Below are positions 11,509-22,109 of a stretch of 64,000 nt of DNA, piece by piece; the stretch's first letter is position 1; the number at the start of each line of letters is the position of its first letter. The DNA is taken from positions 28,119,282-28,183,281 of the forward strand of contig OY979718.1 in assembly GCA_963855995.1 (NCBI GenBank), written 5' to 3'. A program made the translations under genes and the position numbers. The notes beneath the pieces are model-generated. The model saw only the letters and a program-made list of their open reading frames with translations, did no database searches and was not told where the DNA came from. The DNA is from Muricea muricata (Eukaryota; Cnidaria; Anthozoa; Malacalcyonacea; Plexauridae).

Positions 11509-14500
11509 ATGTTTCTCTGCAACTTAAATGTCAGTCATTGTAATATATATGATATTAACTGTACAATCAATGAGCAATCTGCCTACGAGTGCTACCAACT
11601 TAATTTTCTAGTTACTTCTTCTACAGAATTTTTTTATTTTCACATAAATGATACAGATTTTTATGCTCATTCCAGCCATATATCACAAGTTCTGGGGAAT
11701 AACTTTTGTCTATGTGTTTTTGCATCTTAAATATCAGTAAATTTGAAACAATATCAGCATTAAATGTGCCAGACGAGTTGGGCATGAGTAACATCAACTT
11801 TATTTTCTAATTACCTATTCTATAGATTTTTTTTATTTTCACATACATGGTAAAAATTTTCATGGTGTTTCTAATAACATATCACTATTTCTGCGGAATA
11901 ACTTTTCTGTATCTGTTTATGCATCCTAAATATCAGTCTTTCTAATATGATATTTAGTGTAAAATCAATGAGCTAACTGCGTATCAGTGATACCAATCTA
12001 ATTTTATAGTTACCTATTCTATAAATTTTCTTTATTTTTGCATATATGATATAGATTTTATGCTTTTTCCAACAATATAGCCCAAGTTCTAGGTAATAAC
12101 TTGTCTGTATGTGTTTATGCATCCTAAATATCAGTCATTGTAATATGATGTTTAGTGTACGATCAATGAGCAAACTGCGTATCATTGCTACCAACCTAAT
12201 TTTCTACTTACCTATTCAATAAATTTTTTTATTTTCACATATACGATATGGATTTTCATGCTCTTTCTAACGATATATAACAAGTTCTGGGGAATAACTT
12301 TTCTGTATGCGTTTTTGCCATGTCAGCCGTCGTAATATGATATTTACAATCATTGAGCCAAATACCAACTTAATTTTCTAGTTACCCATTCTATAAATTT
12401 TTTTTATTTTCACATATATGGTATAGATTTTCATGCTCTTTCTAACGATATATAACAACTTCTGGGGAATAACTTTTCTGTATGCGTTTTTGCAACTTAA
12501 ATGTCAGTCATCGTAATATGATATTTACAATCATTGAGCCGAATACCAACTTAATTTTCTAGTTACCTATTCTATAATTTTTTTGTGTTTTCACATATAT
12601 GGTATAGATTTTCATGTTCTTTCTAACGTTATATCACAAGTTCTAGGGAATAACTTTTCTGTATACGTTTTTGCAACTTAAATGTCAGTCATCGTAATAT
12701 GATATTTACAATCACTGAGCCAAATGCGTACGAGCGTTACCTACTTAATTTTCCAGTTACCTATTCTATTAATTTTTTTTGTTTTCACATATATGATATA
12801 GATTTTTATGCTCTTTCTAACGATATATCACAAGTTCTAGGGAATAACTTTTCTGTACGCGTTTTTGCAACTTAAATGTCAGTCATCGTAATATGATATT
12901 TACAATCATTCAGCCAAATGCGTACGAGCGCTACCAACTTAATTTTCTAGTTACCTATTCTATAAATTTTTTTTATTTTCACATATATGATACAGATTTT
13001 CATGCTCTTTCTAACGATATATCAAAAGTTCTGCGCAATAACTTTTCTGTATACGTTTTTGCAACTTAAATGTCAGTCATCGTAATATGATATTTACAAT
13101 CATTCAGCCAAATGCGTACGAGCGTTACCTACTTAATTTTCTAGTTACCTATTCTATAAATTTTTTTTATTTTCACATATATGATACAGATTTTCATGCT
13201 CTTTCTAACGATATATCACAAGTTCTGGGGAATAACTTTTCTGTATGCGTTTTTGCAACTTAAAAATAGGTCATCGTAATATGATATTTACAATCACTGA
13301 GCCAAATGCGTACGAGCGTACCTACTTAATTTTCCAGTTACCTATTCTATAAATTTTTTTTGTTTTCACATATATGATATAGATTTTTATGCTCTTTCTA
13401 ACGATATATCAAAAGTTCTGCGGAATAACTTTTCTGTATGCGTTTTTGCAACTTAAATGTCAGTCATCGTAATATGATATTTACAATCATTGAGCCAAAT
13501 GCGTACGAGCGTTACCTACTTAATTTTCTAGTTACCTATTCTATAAATTTTTTTTGTTTTCACATATATGATATAGATTTTCATGCTCTTTCTAACGATA
13601 TATCACAAGTTCTGGGGAATAACTTTTCTGTTTACGTTTTTGCAACTTAAATATCAGCCATCGTAATATGATATTTACAATCATTGAGCCAAATACCAAC
13701 TTAATTTTCTAGTTACCTATTCCATATATTTTTTTTGTTTTCACATATATGGTATAGATTTTCATGCTCTTTCTAACGATATATCACAAGTTCTGGGGAA
13801 TAACTTTTCTGTATGCGTTTTTGCAACTTAAATGTCAGTCATCGTAATATGATATTTACAATCATTGAGCCAAATGCGTACGAGCGTTACCTACTTAATT
13901 TTCTAGTTACCTATTCTAGAAATTTTTTTTGTTTTCACGTATATGATATAGATTTTCATGTTCTTTCTAACGATAAGTCATAAGTTCTGGGGAATAACTT
14001 TTCTGTATACGTTTTTGCAACATAAATATCAGCAATCGTAATATGATATTTACAATCATTGAGCCAAATACCAACTTAATTTTTTAGTTACCTATTCTAT
14101 AAAGTTTTTTTGTTTTATCATATATGGTATAGATTTTCATGCTCTTTCTAACGATATATCACATGTTCTGGGGAATAACTTTTCTGTATGCGTTTTTTCA
14201 ACTTAAATATCAGCAATCGTAATATTATATTTACAATCATTGAGCCAAATGCGTACGAGCGTTACCTACTTAATTTTCTAGTTACCTATTCTATAATTTT
14301 TTTTTGTTTTCACATATATGATATAGATTTTCATGCTCTTTCTGACGATATATCACAAGTTCTGGGGAATAACTTTTCTGTATACGTTTTTGCAACTTAA
14401 ATATCAGCCATCGTAATTTGATATTTACAATCATTGAGCCAAATACCAACTTAATTTTCTAGTTACCTATTCTATAAATTTTTTTTGTTTTCACATATAT

Positions 14501-14755
14501 GGTATAGATTTTCATGCTCTTTCTAACGATATATCACAAATTCTAAGGAATAACTTTTCTGTATGCGTTTTTGCAACTTAAATGTCAGTCATCGTAATAT
14601 GATATTTGCAATCATTGAGCCAAATGCGTACCAGCGTTACCTACTTAATTTTCTAGTTACCTATTCTATAATTATTTTTTGTTTTCACATATATTATATA
14701 GATTTCATGCTCTTTCTAACGATGTACCACAAGTTCTGTGGAATCAATGTTCTGT
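11509..14755 (+). repeat. Tandem array, left arm of the foldback
   Basis: Around seventeen head-to-tail copies of one unit are present. Inner units come in two alternating lengths, about 194 and 181 bases; the short form lacks the 'gcgtacgagcgttac' segment. Landmarks per unit are 'gtttttgcaacttaaatgtc', 'tcgtaatatgatatttaca', 'ttttctagttacctattcta' and 'acaagttctggggaataac'. The outermost four or five units are clearly more diverged than the inner ones. Repeated ~70-codon open frames arise because the unit happens to be stop-poor in one frame. The unit length is not a multiple of three, so a continuous repeat protein is not encoded. Confidence 0.9.
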
Positions 14756-17700
14756 ATAATATACGTGAAAATAAAAAAAATTATAGAATAGGTAACTAGA
14801 AAATTAAGTTGGTATTTGGCTCAATGATTGTAAATATCATATTACGATGACTGACATTTAAGTTGCGAAAACGCATACAGAAAAGTTATTCCCCAGAACT
14901 TGTGATATATCGTTAGAAAGAGCATGAAAATCTGTATCATATATGTGAAAACAAAAATATTTATAGAATAGTTAACTAGAAAATTAAGTAGGTAGCGCTC
15001 GTACGAATTTGGCTCAATGATTGTACATATCATATTACGATGACTGACATTTAAGTTAGAAAAACGCATAGAGAAAACTTATTCCCCAGAACTTGTGATA
15101 TATCGTTAAAAAGAGCATGAAAATCCATATCATATACGTGAAAATAAAAAAAAATTATTGAATATGTAACTAGAAAAGTAAGTTGGTATTTGGCTCAATG
15201 ATTGTAAATATCATATTACGATGACTGACATTTAAGTTGTGAAAACGCATACAGAAAAGTTATTCCCCAGAACTTGTGATATATAGTTAGAAAGAGCATA
15301 AAAGTCTATACCATATATGTGAAAATAAAAAAAATTTATAGAATAGGTAACTAGAAAATTAAGTAGGTAACGCTCGTACGCATTTGGCTCAATGATTGTG
15401 AATATCATATTACGATGACTGACATTTAAGTTGAAAAAACGCATACAGAAAAGTTATTCCCCAGAACTTGTGATATATGGTTAGAAAGAGCATAAAAATC
15501 TATACCATATATGTGAAAAAAAAAAATTTATAGAATAGGTAAATAGAAAATTAAGTAGGTAACGCTCGTACGCATTTGGCTCAATGATTGTAAATATCAT
15601 ATTACGATGACTGTCATTTAAGTTGCAAAAACGCATGCAGAAAAGTTATTCCCCAGAACTTGTGATATATCGTTAGAAAGAGCATGAAAATCTATATCAT
15701 ATATGTGAAAACAAAAAAAAATTTATAGAATAGGTAACTAGAAAATTAAGTAGGTAACGGTCGTACGCATTTGGCTCAATGATTGTAAATATCATATTAC
15801 GATGACTGACATTTAAGTTGCAAAAACGCATACAGAAAAGTTATTCCCCAGAACTTGTGATATATCGTTAGAAAGAGCATGAAAATCTATACCATATATG
15901 TGAAAATAAAAAAAATTTATAGAATAGGTAACTAGAAAACTAAGTTGGTATTTTGCTCAATGATTGTAAACATCATATTACGATTGCTGATATTTAAGTT
16001 TAAAAAACGCATACAGAAAAGTTATTCCCCAGAACATGTGATATATCGTTAGAAAGAGCATGAAAATTTATACCATATATGTGAAAACAAAAAAAATTTA
16101 TAGAATAGGTAACTAAAAAATTAAGTTGGTATTTGGCTCAATGATTGTAAATGTCATATTACGATTGCTGATATTTATGTTGCAAAAACGTATACAGAAA
16201 AGTTATTCCCCAGAACTTGTGACTTATCGTTAGAAAGAGCATGAAAATCTTTATCATATACGTGAAAACAAAAAAAAATTATAGAATAGGTAACTAGAAA
16301 ATTAAGTAGGTAACGCTCGTACGCATTTGGCTCAATGATTGTAAATATCATATTACGATGACTGACATTTAAGTTGCGAAAACGCATACAGAAAAGTTAT
16401 TCCCCAGAACTTGTGATATACCGTTAGAAAGAGCATAAAAATCTATACCATATATGTGAAAATAAAAAAAATTTATAGAATAGGTAACTAGAAAATTAAG
16501 TAGGTAACGCTCGTACGCATTTGGCTCATGGATTGTAAATATCATATTACGATGACTGTCATTTAAGTTGCAAAAACGCATACAGAAAAGTTATTCCCCA
16601 GAACTTGTGATATATCGTTAAAAAGAGCATGAAAATCTATATCATATATGTGAAAATAAAAAAAATTTATAGAATAGGTAACTAGAAAATTAAGTTGGTA
16701 TTTGGCTCAATGATTGTAAATATCATATTACGATTGCTGATATTTAAGTTGCAAAAACGTATACAGAAAAGTTATTCCCCAGAACTTGTTATATATCGTT
16801 AGAAAGAGCATGAAAATCTATATCATATATGTGAAAACGAAAAAAATTTATAGAATAGGTAACTAGAAAATTAAGTAGGTAACGCTCGTACGCATTTGGC
16901 TCAATGATTGTAAATATCATATTACGATGACTGACATTTAAGTTGCAAAAACGCATACAGAAAAGTTATTCCCCAGAACTTGTGATATATGGTTAGAAAG
17001 AGCATAAAAATCTATACCATATATGTGAAAATAAAAAAAATTTATAGAATAGGTAACTAGAAAATTAAGCAGGTAACGCTCGTACGCATTTGGCTCAATG
17101 ATTTTAAATATCATATTTCGATGACTGACATCTAAGTTGCAAAAACACATACAGAAAAGTTATTCCCCAGAATTTGTGATATATCGTTAGAAAGAGCATG
17201 AAAATCTATACCATATATGTGAAAACAAAAAAAAATTATAGAATAGGTAACTAGAAAATTAAGTTGGTATTTGGCTCAATGATTGTAAATATCATATTAC
17301 GATGGCTGACATGGCAAAAACGCATACAGAAAAGTTATTCCCCAGAACTTGTTATATATCGTTAGAAAGAGCATGAAAATCCATATCATATATGTGAAAA
17401 TAAAAAAAATTATTGAATAGGTAAGTAGAAAATTAGGTTGGTAGCAATGATACGCAGTTTGCTCATTGATCGTACACTAAACATCATATTACAATGACTG
17501 ATATTTAGGATGCATAAACACATACAGACAAGTTATTACCTAGAACTTGGGATATATTGTTGGAAAAAGCATAAAATCTATATCATATATGCAAAAATAA
17601 AGAAAATTTATAGAATAGGTAACTATAAAATTAGATTGGTATCACTGATACGCAGTTGGCTCATTGATTTTACAGTAAATATCATATTAGAGAGACTGGT

Positions 17701-18123
17701 ATTTAGGATGCATAAACAGATACAGAAAAGTTATTCCGCAGAAATAGTGATATGTTATTAGAAACACCATGAAAATTTTTACCATGTATGTGAAAATAAA
17801 AAAAATCTATAGAATAGGTAATTAGAAAATAAAGTTGATGTTACTCATGCCCAACTCGTCTGGCACATTTAATGCTGATATTGTTTCAAATTTACTGATA
17901 TTTAAGATGCAAAAACACATAGACAAAAGTTATTCCCCAGAACTTGTGATATATGGCTGGAATGAGCATAAAAATCTGTATCATTTATGTGAAAATAAAA
18001 AAATTCTGTAGAAGAAGTAACTAGAAAATTAAGTTGGTAGCACTCGTAGGCAGATGGCTCATTGATTGTACAGTTAATATCATATATATTACAATGACTG
18101 ACATTTAAGTTGCAGAGAGACAT
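14756..18123 (-). repeat. Tandem array, right arm of the foldback (inverted)
   Basis: The same satellite-like unit as in the left arm, in opposite orientation, again with the ~194/181-base alternation toward the centre (for example unit starts at 16383, 16577 and 16758) and diverged units at the outer end. The outermost unit (17902-18123) mirrors the outermost left unit (11509-11730) almost base for base. That argues the whole arm is copied or converted as a unit, rather than two arrays having grown independently. Confidence 0.9.
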
Positions 18124-18595
18124 GGAGAAAATTTGTTCCCCAGAAATGGTAATTTTTTTATTTTAACCTTTAAAGTATAAGTCGCAACAGCTGTAATTAT
18201 TATTGCTTCAGAGACTAAAATTGAAAGTATTTTGAATGCTAAAAGCTTGATATAAAGTTAAAGGCTTTTCGAATGATTGGAAATAGTAAGGGTACCGCAG
18301 GTGGTCTTAATCTGTTTATATAATGTCATAATGAATGTGGGGCGAATGTGGGGAGAATGTGGGGAGGAATGTGAGGACGAATGTGGGGACCATTGTGGGG
18401 ACAGTTTCACAGTAGTGAAATCGACCAAGGTCGACTCTACTCAATAGCGACAGACATTGTCTTTGAGCTTTTGGAGCGATCTTTCGGTTCGCGAAGTCAA
18501 AGTGAACAGAAAGAATAATATGCGTTTTAGCTGTGCTATCTTGATGTCATGCTGATCAAAACAAACGTTGAGTCATCACTACACTTTATTATAAA

Positions 18596-18845
18596 ATGGC
18601 TTCAAAATGTTTGTCGAGCATACTATCAACAGTATTGCTCCGACGCGACGAAATGTCTCTTCACGGTGAACTTCGAGAGGTGATCTTTGGCGAGAATTTG
18701 GAAATGAAGATAGTTTGGATGCAGCAACGTGATTTAATCACTAGCCAAAAAACGCGACATGCGGTTCGGAACAAAGTCTGGTGTGACGGATAGTTCGTGT
18801 GGCGCTGCAAGCGCAAAGGTTGTAAAACAACTATTTCTGCCCAAG
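18596..18845 (+). pseudogene. Possible DDE transposase N-terminal remnant (ISXO2/Merlin-like)
   Basis: A start codon is followed by about 65 codons ending KVWCDG, then an in-frame stop and FVWRCKRKGCKTTISAQDE. The 'W-x-C ... RWRCRRKGC...IS.R.G' pattern is the zinc-ribbon lead of ISXO2/IS1016 (Merlin) transposases. The catalytic domain is absent, and the frame breaks into a Penelope-like remnant near 18845. Recognition rests on one short motif, so this is tentative. Confidence 0.4.
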
Positions 18846-19200
18846 ACGAGAAATAATTTTAAAATGATAGATAAATCTAGACATTGGTCATTGTTATTAT
18901 ATCTAGAATCAATAGCAATTAACAGACACAAGCTTACTTTGAATCACGGGACAAAAGCCTCCAAAGATCTTCTAATATTTAACTGGTATATCATGTTTCT
19001 TCACTGAATGTATATATTCTATAGTATGTAATAAGATCATCATTTCGTTCCTGATGATGACTAAAGAATAGTCGAAACATAGAAATAAAATTTATCATGT
19101 TGTCAATTTTCGGAGTTTCCGTTGTATTGTATTTTATCAAAATACTCAGTGGTTCCCGTAAACATACTTTGAATATCTGTAGTAACATTTATCTGTAATT
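18845..19200 (+). pseudogene. 3' end of a Penelope-like retroelement
   Basis: The plus strand reads KSRHWSLLLYLESIAINR, HKLTLNHGTKASKDLLIF and then a stop at 19005. The '(L)YLES..I.......LN.G.KAS.(D/E)L.IF' pattern closes the endonuclease region of Penelope-like and related retroelements, where it is read as the end of the GIY-YIG nuclease fold. Fewer than 60 bases after the stop comes a hammerhead-type core at 19051-19078, and an 'agaaataaaa' follows. Penelope-like elements are known to carry hammerhead ribozyme motifs near their ends. Only the 3' end is preserved. Confidence 0.6.
19051..19078 (+). ncRNA. Hammerhead-ribozyme-type core motif
   Basis: CTGATGA is followed by a perfect 5-bp stem (GACTA / TAGTC, loop AAGAA) and then GAAAC, which is the conserved core strand order of a hammerhead. 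Stem III can be drawn with upstream TTCTATAGTA at about 19018-19027 pairing to ACATAGAA with one bulged A. That would place cleavage after a GTA. A convincing stem I is not apparent, so activity is doubtful in this copy. Confidence 0.45.
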
Positions 19201-20558
19201 ACTTTGATTGCTGGCAAAGGTTTTTAAATTTGTTTTGCTATTTTTTTAAATTTGTACATTCTCTATTTCAATTTTATATTTTCATTGTCTTAATGAAATA
19301 AGATCTGTTACATATTTATATTTTTGTTCATTTTTAAGCTAGCAGCAATCAGTTTCACTGCCTTATCATGAAAATATTTTAAAACTACTATCTGGTATTG
19401 TCTAACTTTACCATGTTCCTTGTCCATTGTAGCATTTTGAATGGAACTGCTATATCATTGAGGTTTTTAACTTTTGTTTTGCCATTTGGGGAGGGTCAGG
19501 GAGGGGGGTAAAGGGTTAGAAATCAACTGGGATGACCTGAAAAATTGAGCAATTTCATGTCTATGAAATGTCCCAAATAGTTGCTCAATTCTAACCAAAC
19601 TTCTCATGTTGATGAGGCTGCTCGGCAGCTTTTATTTTTTAAGGCTGTCCATGTCGAAATCACGCTGACACCATTTATGTGTATTGTACATGGTTTTGCA
19701 TATGTCGAACAGTTATTGTGTTTCCTTGACATGCTGATGAGCCCTGATATTGCGCGAAACAGTCAAAGACAAAATGTTGTGGTGGTACATTTTCTTCAAT
19801 TTGGCTGAATAAAACTTAAGAAATTAACTGTGTATACTCAGAATCATCTAAAATTTATGCGTAAATTTTGATTTTATCAGAGCCCAAAAAGGCCATTTCC
19901 GACGATCTAGAGGCTCTAAATTTCAAAATTCTCCTAGTCGACGCTACCATGTCGTTGTATCATCACAATATGATCATCACATTGAAAGCTAGCTACGCCA
20001 CTGTGGCAGAAGGTTTGTCCAGTTGTAGTATCAAATCAGTGATAAAAACCCAGGAAATTTAAATGTACACCAGTCAGGGCAAAACCGTGATTTTACTCGA
20101 AACTATTAATGGTATTCAATTGGTTTACTCTATTGTGTGCTTCCAATGGTATTCTTCTGTTTATGTTATTTCCATCAAAGCAAAAAGACGTCGCACACTT
20201 TTAAAACTGATTTTCCTGAATTTATTGATGGTCAATTCGGCGAAAATGTTTAATAATTAACCAACTGTGAACCTAAAAAGAGTTCTGCGCAGGAATCACG
20301 TGACCGGCAAAAAGTACTATTTCTTAGCGCTTTCTCTTTGAATGTTCAAGAACTCGGATAAATGCAAAATTTTTACCGCTTTAAACTCATGGGTTTTTTA
20401 GGCTCAAATCACAGACACCCCTTTTAGATGTTGATAAACCTGCGTTTTAGATTACCTGCATGTTAGTTCGGCTTGAATCTTTCGGTCCAAAGTTCGACCC
20501 TATTGGAAGTCATTTATAAGTTAGTTTGGCAACACAAACTGTACGTGTTGTAAGTGAG
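19201..20558. other. Intergenic stretch, no gene recognised
   Basis: Several open frames of 60-75 codons are present but none has a recognisable domain or a splice-site context that convinces me. A G-rich run 'gggagggtcagggagggggg' lies near 19488. Confidence 0.4.
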
Positions 20559-20663
20559 AGTTAAATACCGAGAAGGAGGGCTGTATGTCATATACAGCAC
20601 CCGAGGACGCGCAGCGTCCGAGGGCTGTATATGACATACAGCCCGACTTTCGAGGTATTTAAC
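20559..20663. repeat. Palindromic MITE, ~105 bp
   Basis: The arms of about 50 bases starting 'agttaaatacc' and ending in the complement '...ggtatttaact' flank a tight turn at 'gacgc-gca-gcgtc'. The central 'ctgtat(g/a)t(c/g)atatacag' is itself palindromic. A few mismatches are scattered in the stem. Transcripts crossing it would form a long hairpin. Confidence 0.75.
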
Positions 20664-20989
20664 TAACTTATTTTATTTTTGAGGAGGTTTTCTAGTAGAA
20701 TCTTTCGACGTTAAACAATTTAAGTCGAAATTCGTCGAGATTTTTCTCCAAGTTTGATCTAATTATTTATTCAAGAACTGTATCTGATATACAGCACGCG
20801 GTACATCAAAGAAAACCGACTCAAATATATAATAATTGTAATTAAAATTTCTTCGAAGACACTAATCTAGTTTTCATGAGAGGCGCCTATCTAACTATTG
20901 ACCGTATAAAAGTATATAAAAACCAAACCCTTTACCCAAACACACCCACCCAATACAACTGATTAATTTTTAAAAGCCGCAAACCACAT

Positions 20990-21170
20990 GTATAGTTACG
21001 TGTACAATTAACTCAAATTGGCTCTTTGAAAGAATGAGTCGATTAAGCAGTTTTTGCTTCATAAGAAAGACCGTTTCATAGAACAGCACCTCTGTATTTA
21101 AAAACTTCACTTAAGAAATTCTTTCTTAGGTTTAAGAATCGATAACTCAGTATCATAACTTCAAATATTG
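20990..21170 (-). pseudogene. Decayed LINE 3' end, related to the copy at 1.2 kb
   Basis: In two minus-strand frames one reads YDTELSILKPKKEFLK, then after a frame change KYRGAVL, a stop, NGLSYEAKTA and an HSFKEPI stretch. This aligns with the terminal block of the LINE remnant at 1185-1412 (YDLTIPRPRTEHLRRSF, KYSGAMLWNDLS, SLDSFKRE). Stops and a frameshift show it is dead. Confidence 0.6.
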
Positions 21171-22109
21171 TATAATTATTATCGCTTTGTGCAGAAAATA
21201 AAATTTAATCAAATTTAATAATCCAATTTAACTTTATATTACTGAAAAATAGTTCAATATGAAAAAATAATACCATGCCTTTATTAAGACGTTAAAAGGA
21301 AATATTGCCTTCTAGCCTGCAAGGTATTTTCTCCATTCGTGTACAATATGAGAAACTCCGGAATATAGTACCGCATGCATACTGGCCAACCCACAAGCAA
21401 ATTAAGGGTGTCGCGCGAAATTTATGACCTGTGAAATTTATGGCCATCGTGGTTCTGCACATGCGCATCACTATGCACACGTTGCTCGGCTCAGATATTT
21501 CGCAACTCGACAAAAACAATTCGTGTGTTTCTTGTTTTGGTTGAAATTTTTCGCTCATTTTTTAATTTTTAAATTGAAACAATCATAGCGACTGGTTATC
21601 AAGGCTACACCCCAAGACATAAAAAGCTACAAAACCTACAATAACAATTTGACCAATTTAAGAAAAAAAATATAGTTGCTGGTAATATACCTGACCCTCA
21701 TGACAATCTTAGAAATAATTGCCACAGTCTAACCAGCTGCTCACAGTATTTTTATGTTTACTTACCATTTGTAAGCACAAGATTTTTGCAGTGATTAAAT
21801 AAAGTTGTAATGTATGGTTATGGTACTGAGCGAGTTTGATGCTTTAAAGGGCGTGAGTGCGCTCGAGAAAATAATCCTAACCCTCTGCAGATTACTGTGG
21901 ATGGCCGGAACATGCTCAATTCCGTTCTTTACGTGTTCAGTTTCTCGCTCGGTACTTGAATATAAGCAGTGCAATTTGATCTGGGGTTTCGTCATGTTAT
22001 ATCATTACATCCAGCGTTCAGACATGAGCCGACAACCGAATGTTCACCAGTTGCCAGTGTGCTAATCGAACACATTTTTAAATTTCATTACTTTCTTTAC
22101 AATGATGCG
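21171..22109. other. Region upstream of the receptor gene
   Basis: No protein is recognised here. The segment just before 22110 should contain promoter and 5' leader for the receptor gene if exon 1 is correctly chosen. I see no unambiguous TATA element. Confidence 0.35.

Larger units (their letters stand above)
11228..18416. mobile_element. Giant foldback element, 7.2 kb, with 9-bp target duplication
   Basis: The element begins ACTACTGTGAAACTGTCCCC and ends in the exact inverted complement. It is bracketed by a perfect 9-base direct repeat, GAAATCGAC, at 11219-11227 and 18417-18425. Each arm has about 280 bases of unique terminal sequence, starting with a run of AATGTGGGG-type subterminal repeats, followed by about 3.3 kb of tandem units. 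The arms meet near 14755 with almost no spacer. The unique terminal parts are nearly identical between arms; the main difference is about 11 extra bases in the right subterminal repeats. No transposase is present. Long inverted arms made of tandem repeats with a 9-bp duplication recall Drosophila FB elements and Mutator-like foldbacks. The superfamily is inferred from duplication length only. Confidence 0.88.

Noticed and set aside
13438..17150. Many near-identical ~70-codon open frames in the foldback arms
   Set aside because: They recur once per tandem unit on opposite strands in the two arms, stop inside each unit, and have low-complexity content. The unit length is not a multiple of three. 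They are by-products of the satellite.
11509..18123. CRISPR-like array
   Set aside because: Units are ~190 bases with no short conserved repeat alternating with unique spacers, and the genome is eukaryotic.
11219..18425. Assembly artefact (collapsed or inverted duplicate) as explanation of the palindrome
   Set aside because: The arms differ by substitutions and small indels, and a perfect 9-bp duplication flanks the structure, as expected of a real insertion. Long reads would still be needed to prove it.
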